A stretch of 64,000 bases of DNA, taken from SHYR01 sp036013055 (lineage in GTDB: Bacteria; Chloroflexota; Dehalococcoidia; UBA2979). Made by a program: the position numbers and the translations under genes. Shown here in pieces: positions 1 through 8,268 of the stretch. Under the pieces are notes generated by a model. That model searched no databases. It saw nothing but the letters and a program-made list of their open reading frames with translations, and was not told the DNA's origin. Positions within the stretch are counted from its first letter, which is position 1; the number at the start of each line of letters is the position of its first letter. Where the stretch lies: assembly GCA_036013055.1 (NCBI GenBank), contig DASCQM010000020.1:124001-188000 (forward strand). The letters run 5' to 3'.

Positions 1-1
1 A

Positions 2-484
2 TGGGTCGAGATCGACATGTACGACCCGCACGCGCTGCGCCAGATCCACGACGGTACGACCGTGCCGATCACGTCCGGCGAGAACCTCTACGGGCTGCGC
101 GACTACCGCCCCTATTTCGAGGCGCGCTCCATGGACAACGTGATGATCGATGTCCCGTGGAACGGCTTCTCCCGCTCCCGCGACATCGCGCTGCTGGCGG
201 AGAGCTACGAGCTGAACGTCGCGCCGCACAACTACTACTCCCACCTCTCGACGCACATCGCGCTCCACCTCTGCGCCATCGTGCCCAACGTGCGCATCCT
301 CGAGATCGACATCGACGACGTCCCCTGGAAGGACGACCTGACGGGCGGCGCGCTCGAGTTCGACGCGGGCACGCTCGCGATTCCGGACGGCCCTGGCTGG
401 GGACTCGACTTCAACGAGGACGTGGCCCGCGCGCACGTCTGGGAGCCGGGCCGCGGCCCGGGATTCACCGCGCAAGCGCAGTAG
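2..484 (+). CDS. Enolase-superfamily (mandelate racemase/muconate lactonizing) enzyme, C-terminal part
   Basis: This is the last ~160 residues of a gene that begins before the window; the frame is open from base 2 (WVEIDMYDP...). The sequence PITSGENLYG matches the end of the barrel where the third metal-ligand Glu sits in this superfamily. The stretch APHNYYSHLSTHIALHL corresponds to the usual PHN-containing strand and helix near the C-terminus. Members abstract a proton alpha to a carboxylate and act as dehydratases, racemases or cycloisomerases on sugar acids or aromatic breakdown products. The substrate cannot be told from this fragment. SAR202-type Chloroflexota are known for many paralogues of this family, which fits the rest of the window. 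Confidence 0.8.
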   Translation, partial: WVEIDMYDPHALRQIHDGTTVPITSGENLYGLRDYRPYFEARSMDNVMIDVPWNGFSRSRDIALLAESYELNVAPHNYYSHLSTHIALHLCAIVPNVRILEIDIDDVPWKDDLTGGALEFDAGTLAIPDGPGWGLDFNEDVARAHVWEPGRGPGFTAQAQ

Positions 485-566
485 CTGCCGGCCCGCAGCG
501 AAGGCACTGCGAGAACGACCAACGCGGCGCCAACAGCGGTCGGCTCTCAGGTCTGCTTCTGCCCGC

Positions 567-902
567 TCAGCGGTAGTACTCCGGAACGAACTGCGAGTCG
601 TAGGTGCAGAGACCGGTCACAACGATCACGACAGGCACAAGAATGATCACGAGCGGCGCGATGATCGGCGAGAGGCGACGACGGTGACGACGCGTCAGTT
701 CATCCCGCCAGTCAGCCGAGCTGAGATTGCCGTCCTCCGCGCGCCGCGTCACGCCGTAGGCCACGGCGAGCAGAGCGCCAGCAGCCAGCTCCGCGAGACC
801 GGCGGCGACCGCGAGCGGGATCCCCTCGTCCAGCCCTGCGCTCAGCAAATGAAGACCGATCGCCACCGCGAGCAAGACCAACGGGATCACGAGTAGCAGC
901 AT
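567..902 (-). CDS. Small hypothetical membrane protein
   Basis: A 111-residue protein with about three hydrophobic segments: residues 1-20, a second Ala/Leu-rich pair around 28-50, and a third near 85-103. A charged, Arg-rich loop (ADWRDELTRRHRRRLSP) lies between them. I chose the ATG at 902 because CGGAG lies just upstream on the minus strand. A TTG at 923 would add seven residues. I recognise no family. It stands alone between the enolase fragment and tRNA-Ala. It could be spurious, but the hydrophobic segments separated by a basic loop look like a real integral membrane protein. Confidence 0.5.
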   Translation of the reverse strand: MLLLVIPLVLLAVAIGLHLLSAGLDEGIPLAVAAGLAELAAGALLAVAYGVTRRAEDGNLSSADWRDELTRRHRRRLSPIIAPLVIILVPVVIVVTGLCTYDSQFVPEYYR

Positions 903-1082
903 CACGCTCCGCGCCCACCTCAATCTCGCCGACGCCGAGACTGAACACGCACGCGCCGTCCGCCGTCAAGCACATCAACAAGCCGCTTCACCCCGCATCC
1001 GCACGCCGTCGGAGCGCTCCGGACGCCAAGGTGGCCGCCCCGGATCACTCCGGAACGGCCACCTCAGTACAGAGATCGATGG

Positions 1083-1155
1083 TGGACCTGGGGGGACTCG
1101 AACCCCCGACTTCCACACTGCCAGTGTGGCGCTCTCCCAGCTGAGCTACAGGCCC
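1083..1155 (-). tRNA. tRNA-Ala(GGC)
   Basis: The minus strand folds into a full cloverleaf of 72 bases plus discriminator A. The acceptor stem is GGGCCTG/CAGGTCC. D arm GCTC...GAGC, anticodon stem CCACA/TGTGG around loop CTGGCAG, T arm GGGGG/CCCCC around TTCGAGT. The anticodon is GGC, decoding GCC. The third acceptor pair is G-U (G3:U70), the identity element of alanine tRNA, which supports the assignment independently. CCA is not encoded. The neighbouring sequence shows no sign of an integrated element. Confidence 0.96.
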
Positions 1156-1208
1156 GCGGCGACCATTATCGCTGCCCGCCAGCTTCACCGCGAGCGGGGC
1201 GTCGAGGG

Positions 1209-2015
1209 CTACTCCCCGGTGAACTTCGGCGGGCGCTTCTCGCGGAAGCTGAGGCCCGATTCCTTCGCGTCGTGCGGCGCGATGCGCGATGTGATCAGAC
1301 CCAGCCGCTCGTTGAGCAGCGCCTGCTCAAGTGTGACGCTGAGGTTGCGCTGGATCGTGCGCTTGGCGGAGCGGATCGCCATCGGTGGCCAGAACGCGAT
1401 CTGGTCGGCGAGCGTGACGGCCTCGTCGACGAGGTCGTCGGCAGCAACGAGCCGGTCGAGCAGACCGATGCGGTGCGCCTCGTCCGCGTCGACGCCACGG
1501 GCGGTCGTGATCAGGTCGAAGGCGCGTGAGTAGCCGATGATGTTCGGCAGGAAGAAGCTCATGCCGGAGTCCGGCGAGAGGCTGCGCTCCACGAACATCG
1601 CACGGAAGCGCGAGTGCTCAGAGCCAACGCGCATGTCGCAGGCCAGCGAGAGGCTCATGCCCGCTCCGGCGGCGACGCCGTTCACGGCGGCGATCGTCGG
1701 TTTGTCGAGGTTGTAGAAGGCCAGCGCCTGTTTGCCGACCCAGCCCATCTCATCGAGGCGCTCGTTCTGCGGCGGCACGCCGTCACGCTCGACGCGCGGC
1801 CCGGTAAGATCGGCGCCGGAGCAGAAGCCGCGCCCGGCACCGGTCACGACCATGGCGCGGATGCTGTCGTCGGCGCCAACTTCCGCGCAGGCCGCCCGCG
1901 TGTCCTCCTGCAGGCCGCGGCTGAGCGCGTTCAGCTTCTCCGGCCGGTTCAGCGTGACGAGCGCGATCCGCCCGTCCTCGCCGCGACGTTCGAACGTCAG
2001 ATTCTCGTATTCCAA
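1209..2015 (-). CDS. Enoyl-CoA hydratase/isomerase (crotonase), PaaG-like
   Basis: A 268-residue crotonase-fold protein, the usual length. The N-terminus carries LVTLNRPEKLNALS, followed by the oxyanion-hole segments GRGFCSGADL and NGVAAGAGMSLSLACD. The second segment lacks the Glu that hydratases place after GGG. The later SLSPDSGMSFFLPNIIG resembles the PDSG motif of PaaG-type ring-opened or epoxyphenylacetyl-CoA isomerases. It probably isomerises or hydrates an unsaturated acyl-CoA in the cytoplasm. I placed the start at a TTG (2015) because GGAGGT sits five bases upstream; the longer frame reads into the promoter of the divergent macrodomain gene. Confidence 0.88.
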   Translation of the reverse strand: MEYENLTFERRGEDGRIALVTLNRPEKLNALSRGLQEDTRAACAEVGADDSIRAMVVTGAGRGFCSGADLTGPRVERDGVPPQNERLDEMGWVGKQALAFYNLDKPTIAAVNGVAAGAGMSLSLACDMRVGSEHSRFRAMFVERSLSPDSGMSFFLPNIIGYSRAFDLITTARGVDADEAHRIGLLDRLVAADDLVDEAVTLADQIAFWPPMAIRSAKRTIQRNLSVTLEQALLNERLGLITSRIAPHDAKESGLSFREKRPPKFTGE

Positions 2016-2106
2016 AGCGCACCTCCGATGCGAGCCGCAGTATAGCGGGCGCGGGCGGACGAACCTCCACCAGTCCGCTGATACGCTGCGGCCCGAGGAG
2101 CAGCCG

Positions 2107-2613
2107 ATGGCAGATCGCATCTCGGTCGTCGCAGGTGACATCACGCGCCAGCACGTCGACGCGATCGTCAACGCCGCGAACAGTTCGCTGCTCGGCGGTG
2201 GCGGCGTCGACGGCGCGATCCACCGCGCGGCGGGCCCGCAGCTCCTCGCGGAATGCCGCACCCTCGACGGTTGCGCGACCGGCGAGGCGAAGGCGACCGC
2301 CGGCTATCTGCTACCGGCGAAGTGGGTGATCCACACCGTCGGACCGATCTGGCGCGGCGGCGATGAGCGCGAGGAAGCGCTACTCAACGATTGCTATCGC
2401 AACTCGCTGGCGCTCGCGGCCGAGCTGGGCGCGAAGACGGTCGCGTTCCCGGCGATCAGTACCGGCGCCTACGGCTTCCCGCTCGACCGGGCTACGACTA
2501 TTTCGGTCGCGACGACGGTGGACTTCTTGCAGGCGCACGAGATACCGACGCACGTCACCTTCGTCTGCTTCGACGATGCCACGCGACGGTTCTACGAGGA
2601 CGCCCTGCGCTAG
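2107..2613 (+). CDS. Macrodomain protein (O-acetyl-ADP-ribose deacetylase family)
   Basis: A 168-residue single-domain protein, typical of MacroD/YmdB proteins. The ADP-ribose pocket is visible as VVAGDIT near residue 8, VNAANSSLLGGGGVDGAIHR at about 22-41, and the phosphate loop FPAISTGAYGFP at about 116-127. Such enzymes remove acetyl from O-acetyl-ADP-ribose or mono-ADP-ribose from proteins. The start at 2107 follows GAGGAG with a good spacer. It is transcribed divergently from the crotonase and converges on the solute-binding protein with a 19-bp gap. Confidence 0.93.
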   Translation: MADRISVVAGDITRQHVDAIVNAANSSLLGGGGVDGAIHRAAGPQLLAECRTLDGCATGEAKATAGYLLPAKWVIHTVGPIWRGGDEREEALLNDCYRNSLALAAELGAKTVAFPAISTGAYGFPLDRATTISVATTVDFLQAHEIPTHVTFVCFDDATRRFYEDALR

Positions 2614-2632
2614 CTGTCGCGGCTAGTCGCCG

Positions 2633-4474
2633 TCACTCGTCGAAGGCAGGCGCGGCAGCGTCCAGCCAGACGGCGCGCGCCTGGTCGCTGGCGAAGCAGC
2701 GATAGCTGCCGGCGAGCCCGTGCCAGCGCATGTTCATCAGCTCGTCGCGCTGCGCCCCTCGGACGTGTGCCTCCGGCCACCACACGTCGTATACGGCGTC
2801 GTGCACGCGGTCCCAGATCTGCTGCAAGATCTCGCGACGTGCCAGCGGGTTGGTCTCGGCGCGCTGCTGCTCCAGCCAGCGATCGAGGTCCACGTCGGCA
2901 ACGCTGTTGTAGTTGAGCGTCCCGCGCGAGTGCCACCACGGCATGATCCACTGGTCGACGGCATATCCCGGGGGCCCCCAGACGAAGCCGACGGCAGACT
3001 CGAATGTGCGGTCGGAGAGCACGTCGATGTACTCGCGCTGCTCAAGCTGGCGGTAGCTGATATTCGCCTCGGGCAGGCTGGCGTTGATGCCGGGAATCAC
3101 TTGCTCCGGGAACGAGCCGGTCACGTAGTAGCTCTCCAGCTCGAACGTCAGCGGCGCGTCGGCGCTGTAGCCCGCCGCCTGCATCAGCGAGGAAGCGAGC
3201 GCCGGGTCGTGGCGGTACCACGCGCCGTTCGCGGAGCCGTCCGGCGGCTGGTCAAAGAGGAACGGCCACGGCAACGGGGCGTTCGAGAATGGGCCAGCGT
3301 CGCCGTCGCCGTCACGGATGTTGTCGCCATGGTTGCGCGCGGCGTCGTAGGCGGAGCGGTCGAAGGCGAGTGAGATCGCCCGCCGTACGCGCTCGTCCTG
3401 GAACTGCGGATTCACCATCTGGAAGTGCCAGCCATTGACGTTCGACCCACGCGATCGCGGGAACTTGAACCCCGTGACGCCGGGCCCGGCCAACCCCAGC
3501 ATCGCGATCATCTCGGCGTCGCTCTCGATGTCGATGTCATGCAGTTCGCCGCGCACGAAGCGATCGAGTGCCGCCTGACCGTCGTGAACCTCCGCGACTA
3601 CGTCGTCGACGTACGGCAGGCCGTCCTCGAAGTACGCGGGGTTGCGTCTGAAGGTCGCCCGCTCGCCGGGCTGCCACGTCTCGAACACGAAGGGGCCGGT
3701 CCCGGCCGCCGCCGCGTCCATCCGCTCCGGCTGATCGATCAGTTCGCGCGGCCAGAGGTACGACCAGGATCCAACCGAGGCAGCGAAGTCGACGATCGGC
3801 TCGCTGAGGCTGACGACGAGCGTGTAGTCGTCCGGCGTCGCGATATCGTCGACGGCAGCGAAGACATCGCGCTGCGTGCCGCCCGCGCGGTACCGCTCGA
3901 GCGAGAGCCGCGCGTCCTCGGCGGTGAACTCGCGGCCAAGCGTCGGCTCGACCTCGTGCGTCATCACGCCGGGCCGCAGGTGGAACGTGAAACGCGTCGC
4001 CGCGTCGTTCGCCTCCCAGAACCACGCGAGATCGGGTTCGATCTCGATGCCAAATGGGTCGGCGGTCGCACCGAGGCGGGCTCGCGTCAACTTGCTCTGC
4101 GTGTAGCTGAGCGGGTGGTAGGTCGCACACGAGAGCGTGCGATTGATGTCGAAGTGCGGCGGGTCGAGATACCGCGCCCTCAGCGTGCCACCGCGCTTCG
4201 CGTTCGCGACCGGATCCAGTTCGGCGGCGCGCGTCGGAAGTGGCCCGCCAAACCCTCGCGGCGGCGGCGGAGCGGGCGTCGCGACGCCCGGCGTGAGCGT
4301 CGGCGGCGGGCGCTGGAAGCGCACAGTGCTGCGCGGCTCGACGTCGCAGCCGATCAGCGCGGCCCCGGCGAGGCCGACGGCGGCGCGCCCACCCCCGCGC
4401 AGTAGCGCGCGACGGCTCAGCCGACGCCCGCGCCAGTAGTCGTGCTCGTCGTGTTCTCGGTTCAGCGTCGCCAC
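2633..4474 (-). CDS. ABC transporter solute-binding lipoprotein, family 5 (peptide/oligopeptide type)
   Basis: A 613-residue exported protein. The N-terminus has a twin-arginine region (RRLSRRALL) and a hydrophobic core ending in a lipobox (AALIGC), so it should be exported and lipid-anchored. A Pro-rich linker follows, then a family 5 extracellular solute-binding domain: GTLRARYLDPPHFD near the start, EPDLAWFWEANDAATRFTFHLRPGV in split form, and VRRAISLAFDR. No permease or ATPase genes lie next to it, so it is an orphan component here. The ligand could be peptides, nickel chelates or other amphipathic molecules. Confidence 0.88.
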   Translation of the reverse strand: MATLNREHDEHDYWRGRRLSRRALLRGGGRAAVGLAGAALIGCDVEPRSTVRFQRPPPTLTPGVATPAPPPPRGFGGPLPTRAAELDPVANAKRGGTLRARYLDPPHFDINRTLSCATYHPLSYTQSKLTRARLGATADPFGIEIEPDLAWFWEANDAATRFTFHLRPGVMTHEVEPTLGREFTAEDARLSLERYRAGGTQRDVFAAVDDIATPDDYTLVVSLSEPIVDFAASVGSWSYLWPRELIDQPERMDAAAAGTGPFVFETWQPGERATFRRNPAYFEDGLPYVDDVVAEVHDGQAALDRFVRGELHDIDIESDAEMIAMLGLAGPGVTGFKFPRSRGSNVNGWHFQMVNPQFQDERVRRAISLAFDRSAYDAARNHGDNIRDGDGDAGPFSNAPLPWPFLFDQPPDGSANGAWYRHDPALASSLMQAAGYSADAPLTFELESYYVTGSFPEQVIPGINASLPEANISYRQLEQREYIDVLSDRTFESAVGFVWGPPGYAVDQWIMPWWHSRGTLNYNSVADVDLDRWLEQQRAETNPLARREILQQIWDRVHDAVYDVWWPEAHVRGAQRDELMNMRWHGLAGSYRCFASDQARAVWLDAAAPAFDE

Positions 4475-4639
4475 CCGTCGCCACCCTCGGTGCCTGACTG
4501 GGAAGCATACGGAGGCCCACCGCTACACGCGCCGCGGGAAGGCCGACCGGGCAGCGGCGGCGTCCTCTACACTTGCGCCGCCGAACGGCACAGAGACCGT
4601 CCGACGGCAGAAGCACGCGACCAGGAAAGCGACCCATCG

Positions 4640-5830
4640 ATGACATCACTGCAGGGAATCCGCGTACTCGACCTCTCACGGCTCGCGCCGGGGCCGTACT
4701 GCACGATGCTGCTCGGCGACATGGGTGCCGACATCCTGCTCGTCGAGGCGCCGCCGCAGTTCGTGACGCGGACCGGCACGCCCGCCCCACCCCCGGACGA
4801 CGAGGCGACGCGACGGCGTCGGGCGCACAATGCGCTCGGCCGCAACAAGCGCTCGATCGTGATCAACCTGCGCGAAGAGCAGGGCCGCGACGTCTTCTAC
4901 AAGCTCTGCGAGGACGCCGACGTGGTGCTCGAAGGCTTTCGCCCCGGCGTCGTCGATCGGCTCGGCGTCGATTACGAGACGGTGTCGAAGATCAATCCCG
5001 GCATCGTCTACTGCTCGCTCTCCGGCTACGGGCAGACCGGGCCCTACCGCGACATCGTCGGCCACGACATCAACTACATCTCGATCGGCGGCGCGCTCGG
5101 CCTGATCGGGCGACCGGGACAGCCGCCGGCGATCCCGCAAAACGTGATCGCGGACTTCGCGGGCGGCGGGCTGATGGCCGCCTTCTCGATCACCAGCGCG
5201 TTGCTGGCGCGCGAGCGCACCGGCCGAGGGCAATTCGTCGATATCGCGATGTCCGATGGCGTGCTCTACCTGCTCGCCAGCGCCGCATCCGGCGTGCTTG
5301 CGGGCGGCAACGCGCCGCAGCGAGGGGAAGAGACGCTCTCCGGCGCTTCGCCGCACTACGACACGTACGAGTGTTCCGACGGCAAGTGGCTCTCGCTCGG
5401 CTCGCTCGAGCCGCACTTCTGGGCGGCGCTCTGCGAGGTCGTCGGGCGGGAGGACTTCAAGGAACTGGAGTACGACCGCTCACGCCACCCCGAGATCCGC
5501 GAGCACTTCGAGCAGACGTTCCGCGCGAAGACGCGCGACGAGTGGTTCGCCGAACTACAGACGATCGACATCTGCGTCGCGCCGGTCTACGCGCTCGATG
5601 AGGCGCTCGAGGACCCGCACAACGTCGCTCGCAACATGGTCGTCGCCGTCGACGACCCGCAGCTCGGCACGATCAACCAGATCGGCATCGGACCGAAGTT
5701 CTCCGAGACGCCCGGCGAGGTGAAGAGCACCACCCCGCAGCCCGGCGCGGACACCGACGACGTGCTCGCGTCGGCAGGGTTCGCGGGTGCGGCGATCGAG
5801 GAGCTGCGCGCGTCTGGGGTTGTCGCTTAG
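4640..5830 (+). CDS. Family III CoA-transferase, alpha-methylacyl-CoA racemase-like
   Basis: A 396-residue CaiB/BaiF-fold protein. The N-terminus LSRLAPGPYCTMLLGDMGAD matches the family opening. GHDINYISIGGALGLIGR, with its His, and ADFAGGG, with its Asp, align with catalytic regions of alpha-methylacyl-CoA racemase, so racemisation of 2-methyl-branched acyl-CoA is the most likely activity. A CoA-transferase role is the alternative. The ATG at 4640 follows AGGAAAG. It reads away from the solute-binding protein and ends 21 bp before the convergent YIP1-like gene. Confidence 0.87.
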   Translation: MTSLQGIRVLDLSRLAPGPYCTMLLGDMGADILLVEAPPQFVTRTGTPAPPPDDEATRRRRAHNALGRNKRSIVINLREEQGRDVFYKLCEDADVVLEGFRPGVVDRLGVDYETVSKINPGIVYCSLSGYGQTGPYRDIVGHDINYISIGGALGLIGRPGQPPAIPQNVIADFAGGGLMAAFSITSALLARERTGRGQFVDIAMSDGVLYLLASAASGVLAGGNAPQRGEETLSGASPHYDTYECSDGKWLSLGSLEPHFWAALCEVVGREDFKELEYDRSRHPEIREHFEQTFRAKTRDEWFAELQTIDICVAPVYALDEALEDPHNVARNMVVAVDDPQLGTINQIGIGPKFSETPGEVKSTTPQPGADTDDVLASAGFAGAAIEELRASGVVA

Positions 5831-5851
5831 CGCCTGCGCGCTCGAATTCGA

Positions 5852-6472
5852 CTAGTTGCCGATCAGTCCTCGGCTGGCCTCGTAGCCGGAGATCGACTCC
5901 CAGAGCGACTCGGCAAGCAGCGGGCCGGGCCCGAGTTGGTTTGAGGCGGTGGTGAGCAGCGACATCAGCACGACGAAGGTGGCGAACCCGGCGAGGTTTG
6001 CCACGAGCACGATGCCCGGCTGCGCGCGCGTCGTGCGCTCGATCGCGGCCTGCGTCGTCAGCAGCCAGGCACCGAGCGCGACGAGTCCGACGCCGAACGA
6101 GATCGCCGGGATCGCCATCAGGATGCCGAGCGCGAGCGGGAAGGTCGCGAATCCAGCCGCTCGCAGCAGTTGCTCCACCGGCGCCGTGACCCCGGCGAGC
6201 CGCTGGAGCAGCCCATAGACGACCAGCAGCCAGACGAGCCAGAGCATGAGCGAGGCGAGTGTGCCGAAGACCACCGTCTTGACGAAGACGCTCTCGGCGC
6301 TCCCGAAGCCGCTGAAGAGCCACCAGAGCCAGCCGCCGACGGAGAGCATCGCCATCGCGCCAACGGCGACCACGATCGCCCAGACGGTGGCACTGGAGTC
6401 GTGTCCGATATCGTCAAAGACATCGAGGTCGAGCCGCGCGAGGCGGCGTAGCCGAACGATCGTCGTGGGCAG
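5852..6472 (-). CDS. YIP1-like integral membrane protein
   Basis: About 206 residues with five strongly hydrophobic segments (for example VWAIVVAVGAMAMLSVGGWL and LASLMLWLVWLLVVYGLL) and the overall pattern of bacterial YIP1-family proteins. No catalytic motif is seen. The start is uncertain: in this frame no ATG, GTG or TTG precedes a plausible N-terminus, but a CTG at 6472 has GGGAGG five bases upstream and keeps the charged segment RLRRLARLDLDVFDDIG. It lies 52 bp downstream of rsmG on the same strand and is probably co-transcribed with it. Confidence 0.62.
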   Translation of the reverse strand: MPTTIVRLRRLARLDLDVFDDIGHDSSATVWAIVVAVGAMAMLSVGGWLWWLFSGFGSAESVFVKTVVFGTLASLMLWLVWLLVVYGLLQRLAGVTAPVEQLLRAAGFATFPLALGILMAIPAISFGVGLVALGAWLLTTQAAIERTTRAQPGIVLVANLAGFATFVVLMSLLTTASNQLGPGPLLAESLWESISGYEASRGLIGN

Positions 6473-6524
6473 AGTGGCCTCCCGGCCGGGGATTGGCGCC
6501 AGCTTACCCGATCTGCCCGAACTG

Positions 6525-7289
6525 CTACTCGATCGGACTCTTCGCTGGAGTCCCTGCCCGACGCGGATAGCGCTCTTTGAGCTTGCCCGTGCGTCGCACC
6601 AGCAGCACCGTCTGCGGTGGCACGCCCTCGGGTAGCGATAGCGGCAGCGAGGGCTCCGCGACCCCGCCGAGCGCAGCGATCGCCGCCTCCGCCTGCGCGA
6701 GGTCATCGATCGCCCGGCTCCCCTTCGGCGTCGCCAGCAGCCCGCCCTTGCGCAGCAGCGGCAGCGCGTACTCGACGAGCACCGGCATCGGCGCGACGGC
6801 ACGCGCGACCACGAGGTCGACTTGCTCGCGCAGTACCGGATCGCGTCCGGCATCCTCCGCACGCGCGTTGACGACGTCCACGCCATCGAGTGCGAGATCG
6901 CGCACGACCTCGCGCAGGAAGTCGCAACGTCGACCGTTCGACTCAACGAGCGTCAGCTGTAGTGACGGGTCCGCGATCAACATCGGCAGCCCCGGGAACC
7001 CCGCCCCCGCGCCGATATCGACGAGCTTCGTCCCGCGGTCATCGGCGGCCGCGCCGGCACGGATCGCGCCGGCGTCGCGCAGTAGCACCAGCAACGCGAG
7101 CGATTCGGCGAGGTGGCGGCGCTGGATCTCGTCCGGGTCGCTCACCGACGTCAGGCCGGCGCGTCGCGACCACGCGATGATCAGCGCGAGATAGCGAGCG
7201 AAGCGCTGCAGCGCCTCGGCGTCGAGCGTGACGCCGAGGCGGGTGGCTTCTGCCTCGAGCGTGGCGAGCGGCGGGTGGTCGTTGGTCAC
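6525..7289 (-). CDS. rsmG: 16S rRNA (guanine527-N7)-methyltransferase
   Basis: About 254 residues, slightly longer than usual. The SAM-binding motif VDIGAGAGFPGLPMLI, the following LTLVESNGRRCDFLREV, and the motif VVARAVAPMPVLVEYALPLL are diagnostic of RsmG (GidB). The enzyme methylates G527 of 16S rRNA. Two GTG codons compete as starts (7289 and 7295), neither with a strong ribosome-binding site; I used the downstream one. The gene is divergent from greA. Confidence 0.93.
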   Translation of the reverse strand: MTNDHPPLATLEAEATRLGVTLDAEALQRFARYLALIIAWSRRAGLTSVSDPDEIQRRHLAESLALLVLLRDAGAIRAGAAADDRGTKLVDIGAGAGFPGLPMLIADPSLQLTLVESNGRRCDFLREVVRDLALDGVDVVNARAEDAGRDPVLREQVDLVVARAVAPMPVLVEYALPLLRKGGLLATPKGSRAIDDLAQAEAAIAALGGVAEPSLPLSLPEGVPPQTVLLVRRTGKLKERYPRRAGTPAKSPIE

Positions 7290-7347
7290 ACCCACATTCT
7301 GCCGTGAAATCAGCGCTGGCGCGCCACCTGCGGCCGCCGTCTGACAA

Positions 7348-7378
7348 TTGACACATTCAGCCCACAATCTTCTAGACT
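7348..7378 (+). promoter_or_regulatory. Possible sigma-70-type promoter for greA
   Basis: A perfect TTGACA lies at 7348-7353. A weak -10 follows, either TCTAGA (17-bp spacer) or TAGACT (19-bp spacer). It sits 75-100 bp upstream of the greA start in the divergent region. The -35 is convincing; the -10 is not. Confidence 0.42.
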
Positions 7379-7452
7379 GAATAGGCCTACCCACACCCCA
7401 GCTCAGCCCGAATACGGCGACCTGCAGCAGCCCAGAGCGGAGGGCTCCCGCC

Positions 7453-8229
7453 ATGGCGGAGTCTATGAACGCGACCGACGCGAGTACCCATTTCCTCAGC
7501 AGCCTCGACCCGGACAAGGCGCGCGACGAGCGCCCCGCGATCGAGCGCTTCGTCGAGTCGATCGGCGGCGACCTGAACATGACCGAGCTCGACGCAGATC
7601 GCGTCGGCGAATACGCACGCTCGATGGAGGGGGCCGACGCCGCCCTTGAGCCGATCCGCGCCTTCCTCGCATACAGCAAGCGCATGGCGTTCACCGAAGC
7701 CGATCTCGTCTCGCAGCTCAAGCTCGGGAGCAGCCCCGGCGGGCTGGGCCTGACTCCGGACTCGCCGGAGGCGTACCTCGTCACGATCGAGGGCCTCGCC
7801 CACCTCGAACAGCAGGTCGAAGAATTGAAGGGGCGTCGCCCCGAGATGGCCGAGGCGCTGCGCACCGCGATGCAGGACAAGGACTTCCGCGAGAACGCTC
7901 CGCTGGATGCCGCCCGCGACGAGCAGGCGCACCTGGAAGCGCGCATCCGTGAGATCGAGGATCAACTCCGCCGCGCGGTGATCATCGACGAGGAGACGAA
8001 AGGCGGCCGCGCGAACGTCGGCTCGCACGTGACCGTGCGCAGCCTCGAGTCCAACGGCGAGCAGAACTTCCAGCTCGTGAGCCCGTCCGAGGTCGATCCC
8101 TCCAGCGGCAAGATCTCGATCGAGTCGCCTTTCGGCTCGGCCGTGATGGATCACGCTGTCGGCGACGAAGTGACCGTCGATGCCCCCTCGGGCAAGGTGC
8201 GCTTCGAGGTGATCGAGGTCGTCGGCTAA
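7453..8229 (+). CDS. greA: GreA-family transcript cleavage factor with an N-terminal recombinase-core-like extension
   Basis: A 258-residue protein, about 100 residues longer than classical GreA. Residues ~108-178 form the GreA coiled coil, including KDFRENAPLDAARDEQAHLE; the tip acidic residues D144 and E147 needed for RNA cleavage are kept. Residues ~186-258 are the FKBP-like C-terminal domain. Residues ~20-92 (AIERFVESIGG... ALEPIRAFLAYSKRMAF) resemble the helical core-binding (SAM-like) domain of tyrosine recombinases. GreA rescues backtracked RNA polymerase. The start follows GGAGGG with an 8-bp spacer. It is followed after 39 bp by an ABC exporter. Confidence 0.88.
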   Translation: MAESMNATDASTHFLSSLDPDKARDERPAIERFVESIGGDLNMTELDADRVGEYARSMEGADAALEPIRAFLAYSKRMAFTEADLVSQLKLGSSPGGLGLTPDSPEAYLVTIEGLAHLEQQVEELKGRRPEMAEALRTAMQDKDFRENAPLDAARDEQAHLEARIREIEDQLRRAVIIDEETKGGRANVGSHVTVRSLESNGEQNFQLVSPSEVDPSSGKISIESPFGSAVMDHAVGDEVTVDAPSGKVRFEVIEVVG

Positions 8230-8268
8230 CCCGACCGCCACGCCCACGCCCGGCTCGGAGCCACGCCA

